A stretch of 8,106 nucleotides of DNA, from NCBI GenBank assembly GCA_002792395.1, contig PFOG01000056.1, forward strand, positions 1-8,106, written 5' to 3'. The DNA is from Candidatus Portnoybacteria bacterium CG_4_10_14_0_2_um_filter_44_20. Lineage in GTDB: Bacteria; Patescibacteriota; Minisyncoccia; Portnoybacterales; GCA-002795985. The position numbers and the translations under genes were made by a program. Of the stretch, positions 1 to 6,025 are shown one piece after another. Within the stretch, counting starts at the first letter, position 1. The number at the start of each line of letters is the position of its first letter. The notes beneath the pieces are model-generated. The model saw only the letters and a program-made list of their open reading frames with translations, was not told the DNA's origin and searched no databases.

Positions 1-103
1 TCCACGCGCCCAAAAGTGCGCTCCGGTGTAGTTTCTGTCTTTGCCCTGCATTCTGGCAATCGCGATAGCGCTTTTGCCTTTCAGAAACCCGATGATCGAA
101 CGG
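1..103 (-). pseudogene. tnpA: IS200-type transposase TnpA, internal fragment (5' part deleted, 3' part beyond the window edge)
   Basis: Read on the minus strand this stretch encodes the middle of an IS200/IS605-family Y1 transposase: a GFLKGKSAIAIAR segment followed by TGAHFWARG, both hallmarks of IS200-type TnpA. The reading frame is open to the window edge, so the C-terminal part with the catalytic tyrosine would lie beyond position 1. The N-terminal half, including the HUH metal site, is missing: just upstream of the codons for SIIGFLK the sequence becomes the hairpin end repeat at 98-157. This is an internally deleted relic, not a complete gene. The same protein segment is present in the element at the right edge, where GFLKGKS has become GFQGKS, so the two copies are related but diverged. 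Confidence 0.8.
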
Positions 104-157
104 TAAAACCTATTCCAGTCTCACCAGTAGAACTGGTGGATTACCTTCTGGTAAAAC
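98..157 (-). repeat. IS200-type end repeat with hairpin (left copy)
   Basis: This is a 60-bp sequence that recurs at 8047-8106 with 53 of 60 positions identical by hand alignment. It contains a perfect 7-bp stem, CACCAGT (122-128) and ACTGGTG (132-138), with loop AGA, and two copies of GGTAAAAC (102-109 and 150-157) flanking the hairpin. In the IS200/IS605 family, TnpA recognises subterminal hairpins as single-stranded DNA. The position upstream of tnpA in both copies makes this the probable left end of the element. The exact cleavage site cannot be fixed from this sequence. Confidence 0.65.
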
Positions 158-238
158 TATTTAAGACCCCAACTAACGATCCCCAATTTAAACCGATGAA
201 ATCATATTTCTAAAATTAAGTCAATAGCGAGCAACTCA

Positions 239-267
239 AAACGGCCAGGATAACATCTTAGCCGTTT
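239..267 (-). terminator. weak candidate terminator downstream of frr
   Basis: A perfect 7-bp inverted repeat, AAACGGC (239-245) and GCCGTTT (261-267), lies about 55 bp past the frr stop. Read on the minus strand the second arm runs into TTTT. The 15-nt loop and short U-run make it weak. Apart from this hairpin I see no gene or other structure between 158 and 321. Confidence 0.3.
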
Positions 268-321
268 AATACATTAAGTTTTTTATCTTGAGAAACTAAA
301 AATAACAATCGACTAAAAGGA

Positions 322-879
322 TTACACTGTCGTGATTTCTTTTTCCTTGCTCTCTCCCATCTCATCCATCTTCCCATTGTAATCATCGACCATTTCTTGC
401 AATTCATCTTTCGCGCGGAACTTATCGTCTTCCCTGATCTTACCATCGCGGGTTAAATCCTGAATTTCTTTCCAGGCTTTTTCGCGGCGAAGACGAATGG
501 TAATTCTTGCCTCCTCCAGCTTATCAGCCAAAATACTCAACAGCTCTTTCCTTCTTTCTTCATTAAGAGAGGCGACATTAACACGAATAACATCGCCATC
601 AATTGACGCTGATAAGCCGGGGCGCGAAGTGGTAATGGTTTTTTCAACTTCTTTCAGAATGGTTTTGTCCCAAGGCTGAACAATCAGCATCCGAGGCTCC
701 GGAGCGTGAATACTGCCCAGCTGCTTTATCGGAAGTCTTTGGCCATAGCACTCAACAATAATATTTTCAACCAAGGCGGGCGTAGCCCGGCCAACCTGCA
801 ATCCGTTCGCCTCTGTTTTTAGATGTTCGATGGCCTTATCGAAATCTGGTTTTATTTTATTAATGATTTCTTTATACAT
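322..879 (-). CDS. frr: Ribosome recycling factor (RRF)
   Basis: This 185-residue protein matches RRF along its full length (usual length about 185). RRF acts with EF-G in the cytoplasm to split post-termination ribosomes. Visible family signatures are GRATPAL (residues 30-36) at the start of the second domain, the hydrophobic VECYG and LPIKQLGSI strands, RMLIVQPWD (63-71), DGDVIRVNVASLNEERRKEL (94-113), and the basic helix around IRLRREKAWKEI (128-139) that contacts the ribosome. The acidic-basic C-terminal helix ends in SKEKEITTV, as in typical RRFs. The ATG at 879 is the natural family start, although no clear Shine-Dalgarno sequence precedes it. It is the last gene of the minus-strand block. 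In many bacteria frr follows pyrH, so its place after holB is unlike that arrangement. Confidence 0.96.
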   Translation of the reverse strand: MYKEIINKIKPDFDKAIEHLKTEANGLQVGRATPALVENIIVECYGQRLPIKQLGSIHAPEPRMLIVQPWDKTILKEVEKTITTSRPGLSASIDGDVIRVNVASLNEERRKELLSILADKLEEARITIRLRREKAWKEIQDLTRDGKIREDDKFRAKDELQEMVDDYNGKMDEMGESKEKEITTV

Positions 880-891
880 ACCAGGCTGCCA

Positions 892-958
892 ACCGACTAC
901 TGACTACCGTCTACGGTTTAAGAATCTCCGCGGTAGTCGGTAGACGGTAAGCGGTGGT
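892..958. repeat. Inverted element made of 7-bp units in the holB-frr gap
   Basis: The 83-bp gap between holB and frr is mostly taken up by two facing arms with 7-bp periodicity. Left arm units are CCGACTA (893-899), CTGACTA (900-906) and CCGTCTA (907-913). Right arm units are CGGTAGT (931-937), CGGTAGA (938-944), CGGTAAG (945-951) and CGGTGGT (952-958). ACCGACTAC (892-900) can pair with GTAGTCGGT (933-941), and TACCGTCTAC (905-914) with GTAGACGGTA (940-949). These two pairings compete, so the RNA or single-stranded DNA has alternative folds. There is no U-run, so it is not a standard terminator. The function is unknown. Confidence 0.75.
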
Positions 959-962
959 CAAT

Positions 963-2102
963 TTATAGACTCAACATTAATCCCTCGAGAATCAGTCTTG
1001 AATTAAAACTCGAGCTACCTAAAAGATATTTAGTCTCTACGATTTTTTTTAAAATATCGTTAGTTCGCCGTAGCTCATAAAAACATTTTTCCTTCTCAAG
1101 GAAACCACCAAAAATCGCTGAGTCGTCGCATCCGGCTGAAAAAAGAAGCGAGTCGCGAAAAAGACTAATCCACTGATTTAAAACCCTGGTTGCTAATTCA
1201 GTATCTTTAGAAAGAGCTTCGGCATATTTAAATTTGGAATTTAGATCTTTTCCGAGCAGCTTAAATAAGTCCTTCGTGATTTTTCTTTCTTCCTGAACAA
1301 TTTCTGGCCGATCCAAATAACTGATCGCGATTCCTGGTCGGCCAACCGCATGCCTCAAAACATTCTTCAATTCTTCGTCGCTAAATTTAATCTTTTTTTG
1401 CCCCAATAAACATTCGGTTATCTCTCGGTCACCCACTGACAGAAACTTGATCAACAAACAACGAGACACTATGGTTGACAACAAATTCTGATAACTCGAG
1501 CTGATTAAAATTATAATAGTCTTAGAAGTTGGTTCTTCTAGCGTTTTTAAAAACGCGTTAGCTGCTTCGCGGCTTAATCTATCGGCCTGATCTATAATAA
1601 TAATCTTGTACGGTCCGTAATAAGGAAACAAGCTGACTGAACGGCGAATGTCTCTAATTTTGCCGATGCCTATTTCTAATTCTTTCGTCTTTCCCTTGGC
1701 CTCGATTATTTCCGGCTCAACCAGCAAAACATCGGGATGGCTATTTTTTTCAATCTCTTGGCAAGAACGGCATTCCCCACAAAAATGAAGCCGCATTTCT
1801 ACGACGGAATCCACCGAAGCACCCTCTTTCGCTCTCCGAGCATTAGAAGATTCGCCATTCGCGCTCACCCCCCGCCCTTCGGCCGCGGTCTTTTGCGAAG
1901 GTGGAGAAATTTGAGAATCAGTTGCGGCGCCAATAGATGGCCCGGCCGGCCCCTTTTGACACTGCAATGCTTTTGCGAATTCCAACGCCACCGTTCGCTT
2001 GCCTAAATGCTCGGGACCGACAAATAAATAAGCATGCGCCAGCTTATCATTGACAATGCTTTTATTGAGAAATTGGATGATTTTTTTATGGCCGATGATC
2101 AC
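963..2102 (-). CDS. holB: DNA polymerase III delta' subunit (clamp-loader component)
   Basis: The delta' subunit is part of the replicative clamp loader, which opens the sliding clamp at primer ends. This 379-residue protein has the AAA+ layout: HAYLFVGP entering a P-loop-like GPEHLGKRT (29-37), a Cys module (C48, C108, C111, C114), a Walker B-like IIIIDQAD (167-174), LKTLEEP (185-191), and the SRC motif in STIVSRC (209-215) that supplies the arginine finger. A helical C-terminal region follows (about 290-379). Residues 51-105 are a Ser/Ala/Gly/Glu-rich stretch inserted inside the Cys module, encoded by DNA far richer in GC than the rest of the gene. The start is GTG; an in-frame TAA lies four codons upstream, so no longer start exists. 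No clear ribosome binding site is visible. A DnaX tau/gamma identity is less likely given the length and the HolB-like N-terminus. Confidence 0.88.
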   Translation of the reverse strand: MIIGHKKIIQFLNKSIVNDKLAHAYLFVGPEHLGKRTVALEFAKALQCQKGPAGPSIGAATDSQISPPSQKTAAEGRGVSANGESSNARRAKEGASVDSVVEMRLHFCGECRSCQEIEKNSHPDVLLVEPEIIEAKGKTKELEIGIGKIRDIRRSVSLFPYYGPYKIIIIDQADRLSREAANAFLKTLEEPTSKTIIILISSSYQNLLSTIVSRCLLIKFLSVGDREITECLLGQKKIKFSDEELKNVLRHAVGRPGIAISYLDRPEIVQEERKITKDLFKLLGKDLNSKFKYAEALSKDTELATRVLNQWISLFRDSLLFSAGCDDSAIFGGFLEKEKCFYELRRTNDILKKIVETKYLLGSSSFNSRLILEGLMLSL

Positions 2103-2165
2103 GATAAAGAATTACGAGTTACAAAGAGATTATCTCAAGCTCCGCTTATTAACGGGAGACATTGC

Positions 2166-2192
2166 AACGAAGTCTTTATCGAAGACTTCGTT
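2166..2192 (-). other. Perfect 11-bp stem-loop across the mreB stop codon
   Basis: AACGAAGTCTT (2166-2176) and AAGACTTCGTT (2182-2192) form a perfect 11-bp stem with a 5-nt loop. The mreB stop codon (2176-2178) sits at the base of the loop, and the last mreB codons form one arm. No U-run follows on the minus strand, so it is not a canonical terminator. It could act as an mRNA processing or stability element between mreB and holB. Confidence 0.6.
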
Positions 2193-3174
2193 TATAAACC
2201 TCCAGATGCTCCAAGGCCATACCGGTTCCTCTGACAACGCAAAACATCGAATCGTTAGCCAACGAACACCCCACTCCCGTTGATTCGGTAATCAACTTGT
2301 CTAGATTGCGGAGCTGTCCACTTCCACCAGACAAAACCATGCCCCCGTCCATCACATCGGCCGACAATTCCGGCGGGGTATCGTGCAAGACGGTTTTAAT
2401 GGTCTGAATAATCTGCCTCAACTGCTCTGAAATTGCCGTGCAAATTTCGTTAGTTTTCACCTCAACAATGTGCGGAAGACCAGTGATGAGGTCCCGGCCC
2501 CGAACTTCAAAGATACTCTCCTCGTCGACCGGCAAAGCGCTGCCAATTTTTATTTTGATTTCCTCGGCCGTTCGCTCTCCAATAGCCAGATTGTATCTTT
2601 TTTTGATATAGTCGCTAACGGCTTGATCTATCTTATTTCCACCCACCTTGGCCGAAGCGCACGAAACAATACCGCCCAATGAAACAACAGCCACCTCAGT
2701 TGTCCCGCCGCCGATATCAATAATCATATGACCAACCGGTTCATTGATCGGAATGCCGGCGCCGATCGCGGCCAAAATCGGTTCCTTGACAACATAGGCC
2801 GCCCGAGCTCCGGCCTTCATTGTCGCGTCAACGACCGCGCGTTTTTCGGTTGAAGTAATACCGGCCGGAACCGCCACCATTACTTCGGGACGAAAAATTT
2901 TTATACGCCCCGTTGCTCTGTTAATAAAATATCGCAGTAGCGCTTCAGTTATCCGGTAGTCGGCAATAACTCCGTCACGCATCGGCCGGGAAGCGACGAT
3001 CGTCTCCGGCGTCCGGCCCAGCATCTCCCGCGCCTCATTGCCCACAGCCAAAACACGGTTTTCTTCCACCGAAACCGCGACAACAGTTGGTTCATTGATA
3101 ATGATTCCTCTGGGCGGAACATAGACCAAAGTATTAGCAGTGCCAAGGTCTATGCCAATTTTTTTAATAAACAA
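2176..3174 (-). CDS. mreB: Rod shape-determining protein MreB
   Basis: MreB is a bacterial actin that forms membrane-associated filaments and guides cell-wall synthesis in rod-shaped cells. This 332-residue protein is close to the family length (about 335-347). Actin-fold motifs are in order: phosphate-1 loop IGIDLGTANT (6-15), INEPTVVA (26-33), KEPILAAIGAG (130-140) with the hydrolysis-linked Glu131, phosphate-2 loop DIGGGTTEVAVV (153-164), and adenosine motif GGMVLSGGSG (277-286). The start is TTG: the reading MFIKKIGIDLGTANTLVYV matches the usual MreB N-terminus, and no better start fits. No Shine-Dalgarno sequence is visible. It lies between murA and holB rather than beside mreC/mreD/rodA. 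A stem-loop spans its stop codon, and a 7-bp-unit repeat fills the upstream gap. Confidence 0.97.
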   Translation of the reverse strand: MFIKKIGIDLGTANTLVYVPPRGIIINEPTVVAVSVEENRVLAVGNEAREMLGRTPETIVASRPMRDGVIADYRITEALLRYFINRATGRIKIFRPEVMVAVPAGITSTEKRAVVDATMKAGARAAYVVKEPILAAIGAGIPINEPVGHMIIDIGGGTTEVAVVSLGGIVSCASAKVGGNKIDQAVSDYIKKRYNLAIGERTAEEIKIKIGSALPVDEESIFEVRGRDLITGLPHIVEVKTNEICTAISEQLRQIIQTIKTVLHDTPPELSADVMDGGMVLSGGSGQLRNLDKLITESTGVGCSLANDSMFCVVRGTGMALEHLEVYKRSLR

Positions 3175-3181
3175 GGTAAAA

Positions 3182-3346
3182 TTCGAAGTTCGAATCTCGA
3201 AGCTCGAAACAAATTACAAATTCTAAATCCAAATGACCAAAACAGACGTTTTTCACCCTTCGGGTGACCACCCGTAGGGTGGGAATTTTGGTTATTGGAT
3301 ATTGTTTCGGATTTCGGATTTCGGATTTCGATATCCGGATTTTAAA
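3182..3346. repeat. Long inverted element of 7-bp units with central twin hairpins, mreB-murA gap
   Basis: The 188-bp gap is almost entirely a repeat. The left arm is nine consecutive 7-bp units (3182-3244), starting TTCGAAG, TTCGAAT, CTCGAAG, CTCGAAA and then CAAATTA, CAAATTC. The right arm (3284-3346) is AATTTTG, GTTATTG, GATATTG, three exact TTTCGGA units (3305-3325), then TTTCGAT and ATCCGGA. The right arm is an imperfect reverse complement of the left. The centre (3245-3283) holds two adjacent perfect 6-bp hairpins: TCACCC/GGGTGA (3253-3258/3262-3267) and CCACCC/GGGTGG (3268-3273/3277-3282). Spurious translations across it resemble protein fragments I recall from many CPR assemblies, which suggests a dispersed repeat family. 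It lies just upstream of the mreB TTG start. Confidence 0.8.
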
Positions 3347-3362
3347 ACAAGAATTGTTCCGC

Positions 3363-4640
3363 TTAACTATCAACCCGTTCAACATCAGCACCAAGCTGTC
3401 GCAGCCTACCAGACAAGTCTTCGTATCCTCTCTCAATCTGATAAATATTATCAATTTCTGTTTTACCTTCGGCGATCAAGGCGGCTATAACCAGAGCCAT
3501 GCCGGCTCTAAGATCGGGGCTGATCAATTTTTTGCCGAATAATTGTGTTGGACCCTCAACAACAACCCGATGCGGATCGGCCATAATGATATTCGCCCCC
3601 ATTTGAGTCAATAGATCGGAAAAAAGCAACCGGCGGTCATAGATAACTTCGTGAATTAAACTACTGCCCTCTGCTTGGGTCATTAAAACAGTATAAGCCG
3701 ATTGCAAATCTGTTGCAAATCCCGGATACTCGTGCGTCTTGATCCCGCAGGCTTTGATCTTTTTTGATGGAGAAATCTTTACGCTATTTTTAGCTAATTT
3801 ATAATTAACTCCCGCTTTGTCAAACTGCGCCCAAAGCGCCTCTAGGTGCGCTGGTTCGCAATTATTTATTAAGACGCTGCCGCTGTTTGATGCCGCCGCC
3901 ATCGTCGCAAAAGTTCCAGCCTCGATTCTGTCCGGAATAATTTCATATTCTCCACCGCCCATTTTTCTCACGCCCCGGATCACAATAGTCGAAGTTCCAG
4001 CTCCATTGATTTTAGCGCCGATGGAATTTAGAAAATCAGCTAATGCTGAGATCTCCGGCTCCATAGCGCAATTCTTTAAAATCGTAATACCATCAGCCAA
4101 ACAGGCAGTCATCATCAAACTTTCGGTCCCCGTAACGGTTATTGTCGGGAAAAAAATATTCGCTCCCTTTAATTTTTTCGCCGTCAGACGATAATAATTA
4201 TCTTCGGTTTCTAAAACAGCGCCCATTTTCTCGAAACCACCCAGAAACAAATCTATCGGCCTTGTCCCGGCTCCGATAACGCATCCGCCCGGATGCGGAA
4301 AACGCGCTTCGCCTCTGGTCGCCAAAAGCGGCCCAACAAACATTATCGAGGCCCTGAATTTATTGACTAATTCCGCCGGCAAAGTCGTGCTGTCGCTATT
4401 TTTTTGTTTCACTCCCACCGCGCCACCGGCTCTTTTCTCTACGCTGTGCCCCAACGCCCTAAGCATTTCCCCCGCCCGAAACACGTCTTCGATCTCCGGC
4501 AAATTCTTTATGACAATTACCTCTTTTGTCATCAAGGCCAAAGGCAAGGCCTTCAGCGCCGCATTCTTGCTTCCGCACACGTTAATTGTACCCGTTAGCG
4601 GCTTTCCGCCGTGGACAACAAACTTAGGCATAACATACAT
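3363..4640 (-). CDS. murA: UDP-N-acetylglucosamine 1-carboxyvinyltransferase MurA
   Basis: MurA transfers enolpyruvate from PEP to UDP-GlcNAc in the cytoplasm, the first committed step of peptidoglycan synthesis. This 425-residue protein has the full EPSP-synthase-like double domain. Visible catalytic and substrate residues are GSKNAALK with Lys25/Asn26, Cys120 in PGGCVIG (the residue alkylated by fosfomycin), PDRIEAGT (236-243), Asp311 in FATDLQ (general base position), Asp376 in SPDLRAG, and Arg404 in IERGYE. Retention of Cys120 predicts fosfomycin sensitivity, by family knowledge. The catalytic loop has two extra residues compared with E. coli MurA: seven positions rather than five from the Cys to the conserved Arg of RPID. 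The ATG at 4640 gives MYVMPKFVVHGG; the ATG at 4631 (MPKFVVHGG) fits the family N-terminus equally well or better. It heads the minus-strand block behind a good promoter. Confidence 0.97.
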   Translation of the reverse strand: MYVMPKFVVHGGKPLTGTINVCGSKNAALKALPLALMTKEVIVIKNLPEIEDVFRAGEMLRALGHSVEKRAGGAVGVKQKNSDSTTLPAELVNKFRASIMFVGPLLATRGEARFPHPGGCVIGAGTRPIDLFLGGFEKMGAVLETEDNYYRLTAKKLKGANIFFPTITVTGTESLMMTACLADGITILKNCAMEPEISALADFLNSIGAKINGAGTSTIVIRGVRKMGGGEYEIIPDRIEAGTFATMAAASNSGSVLINNCEPAHLEALWAQFDKAGVNYKLAKNSVKISPSKKIKACGIKTHEYPGFATDLQSAYTVLMTQAEGSSLIHEVIYDRRLLFSDLLTQMGANIIMADPHRVVVEGPTQLFGKKLISPDLRAGMALVIAALIAEGKTEIDNIYQIERGYEDLSGRLRQLGADVERVDS

Positions 4641-4664
4641 AGATATTTCTCTGTTTACACCCTC

Positions 4665-4693
4665 ATCTTACCCCAAATAATCTGCTCTGACAA
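4665..4693 (-). promoter_or_regulatory. sigma70-like promoter for murA
   Basis: On the minus strand, TTGTCA (4693-4688, five of six matches to the -35 consensus) is followed after exactly 17 bp by TAAGAT (4670-4665, four of six to the -10 consensus). The -10 lies about 25 bp from the murA start, giving a short leader. It could drive murA and possibly mreB, holB and frr. Confidence 0.5.
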
Positions 4694-4716
4694 GCGACAA
4701 AAAAACCGTGCGGTCC

Positions 4717-4745
4717 TTTATAAATTCCGTTATATATTTTATAAT
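4717..4745 (+). promoter_or_regulatory. candidate promoter for the PEGA/propeller gene
   Basis: TTTATA (4717-4722, four of six to -35) is followed after 17 bp by a perfect TATAAT (4740-4745). Transcription would start near 4752, giving a leader of about 94 nt that contains the hairpin at 4804-4832. It is arranged back to back with the murA promoter. Confidence 0.42.
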
Positions 4746-4803
4746 TACTAGCGAGCCACCGAGGCAAAAGCATGTTTTTACCCGTAACGAGCGACGTAAT
4801 TTC

Positions 4804-4832
4804 AAGCGCTGTCGCGACACGCGACAGCGCTT
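4804..4832 (+). promoter_or_regulatory. Perfect 13-bp GC-rich hairpin in the leader of the PEGA gene
   Basis: AAGCGCTGTCGCG (4804-4816) and its exact reverse complement (4820-4832) are separated by ACA. The hairpin ends 13 nt before the ATG at 4846, where a ribosome binding site would normally sit, and no Shine-Dalgarno sequence is visible. No U-run follows on either strand, so it is not a standard terminator. It could control translation initiation or be a protein-binding palindrome. Confidence 0.6.
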
Positions 4833-4845
4833 ATACTTCTATCGT

Positions 4846-5949
4846 ATGACTATCACTACCCGCCGCCTCATTTTTTGGGGCTTAGTTATAATTTTTTTTA
4901 CCATAACTCCCCTGATAATCGCCTACGGCCTAGGCTATAGTTTTGATTGGCAGAAAAAAACATTCATTGAAACCGGCTCTTTTTATTTTGCCTCCAGTCC
5001 AACCAGCGGCACAATATATATCAACAACAAGGCCAGCGGCAAAACAAATAAATACATTAAACGATTGCTACCAAGAGAATATGAAATCGTCATCAAAAAA
5101 GATGGCTATCAACCATGGGAGAAACGGTTAAAAATCGAGTCCGGTATCGTCACCGAGGCAAGAAATATTCTTTTGGTTCCCCAAAATCCGAAAATCGAAA
5201 TAGTTCAAAAAGATGTCGCCCAGAATTTTTCGCTGTCCGCTTTCACGCTAACCAAGACAGAAAAACAAAAAATCGAATTAGCCAGCACCACCGCAAATAC
5301 CTTCTTTAAAAACTCACCCTACCAATTGGTAAACGATGATATTTTTTATCTGAAAATCACCGATTATATTTTATACAAAACTGATTTAGGCAAAATAAAA
5401 AAGCAGCAAACATCTCTTGAGCCACTGCCAGTCGACTCGTACAAAATTTCCGTTTCACCGGATGAAAAATCCATTGCCGCACTCGGCAAAACTGGACGCC
5501 TTTTTCTCCTTAACGCCGGCCAACGAATCTTCGAAGAAATAGCAGCGAGTAATATCAAAGATGTCCAATTTTCACCCGACAACAAAAAACTGTTTTATTA
5601 TTCTGAAACGGAATTAGTAGTCCTTTATCTGGACAAAATTCTAATCCAACCTTATAAAGAAAAAGGACAAAAAGAAACCGTTACGCGTTTCTCTGAAAAA
5701 ATTAATTCGGCCATCTGGTATCCGGAAGACAACGAACATATTATTTTTGTTGTCGGCGACACCGTCAAATTAATCGAGCTTGACGATCGTGGACAAAGAA
5801 ACATATATGATCTTGTAAAAATGCAGAAATTTGCGAAAGGTACTTGGGAAAATCCACAGACCATCTACGACTCAAAAAAAGAAAGACTGTATTTCATCAA
5901 TAATAACACGCTTTATTCTCTCCAAATAAAAACCGGCCAATTGTGGTAA
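4846..5949 (+). CDS. Membrane-anchored PEGA-domain protein with a beta-propeller-like region
   Basis: This is a 367-residue protein of a type common in CPR genomes; its exact role is unknown. A short basic N-terminus (MTITTRR) precedes one membrane segment (about 8-28), so the bulk should be extracytoplasmic. Residues about 45-112 form a PEGA domain: FYFASSPTSGTIYINNKASG, then LLPREYEIVIKKDGYQPW. Residues about 170-367 contain repeated beta-strand units of TolB/WD40-like character, for example ISVSPDEKSIAALG and VQFSPDNKKLFYYS. The frame stays open upstream to a GTG at 4708, but that extension would translate the 13-bp hairpin and bury the membrane anchor behind a charged tail, so ATG 4846 is preferred. 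PEGA domains are often found in cell-surface proteins; a surface or envelope role is inference. It is divergent from murA. Confidence 0.82.
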   Translation: MTITTRRLIFWGLVIIFFTITPLIIAYGLGYSFDWQKKTFIETGSFYFASSPTSGTIYINNKASGKTNKYIKRLLPREYEIVIKKDGYQPWEKRLKIESGIVTEARNILLVPQNPKIEIVQKDVAQNFSLSAFTLTKTEKQKIELASTTANTFFKNSPYQLVNDDIFYLKITDYILYKTDLGKIKKQQTSLEPLPVDSYKISVSPDEKSIAALGKTGRLFLLNAGQRIFEEIAASNIKDVQFSPDNKKLFYYSETELVVLYLDKILIQPYKEKGQKETVTRFSEKINSAIWYPEDNEHIIFVVGDTVKLIELDDRGQRNIYDLVKMQKFAKGTWENPQTIYDSKKERLYFINNNTLYSLQIKTGQLW

Positions 5950-6025
5950 GCAGAGGGGTGCGCCAAGACAACTTGCCAAACCATTTCAATTCGTGTTACG
6001 TTTTTAATAAAGAAAGGCCAGAGGA

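Noticed and set aside
98..157. CRISPR repeat or integron attC site
   Set aside because: There are only two copies nearly 8 kb apart, each next to tnpA; no spacer array or integrase is present.
1737..2006. Plus-strand open frame opposite holB
   Set aside because: It lies fully inside the antisense of holB, and its long open run is explained by the GC-rich insertion; no family features are visible.
3346..3358. AACAA/TTGTT hairpin just past the murA stop, as a terminator
   Set aside because: The stem is only five AT-rich pairs and the following run is broken, so it is too weak to call.
3164..3542. Small open frames on both strands across the mreB-murA gap
   Set aside because: They are translations of the 7-bp-unit repeat and of murA or mreB in other frames; their repetitive peptides are typical artefacts of this repeat.
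4708..4845. N-terminal extension of the PEGA protein from a GTG at 4708
   Set aside because: It would translate the perfect 13-bp hairpin, overlaps the candidate -35 and -10, and would put a charged tail before the natural membrane anchor that follows ATG 4846.
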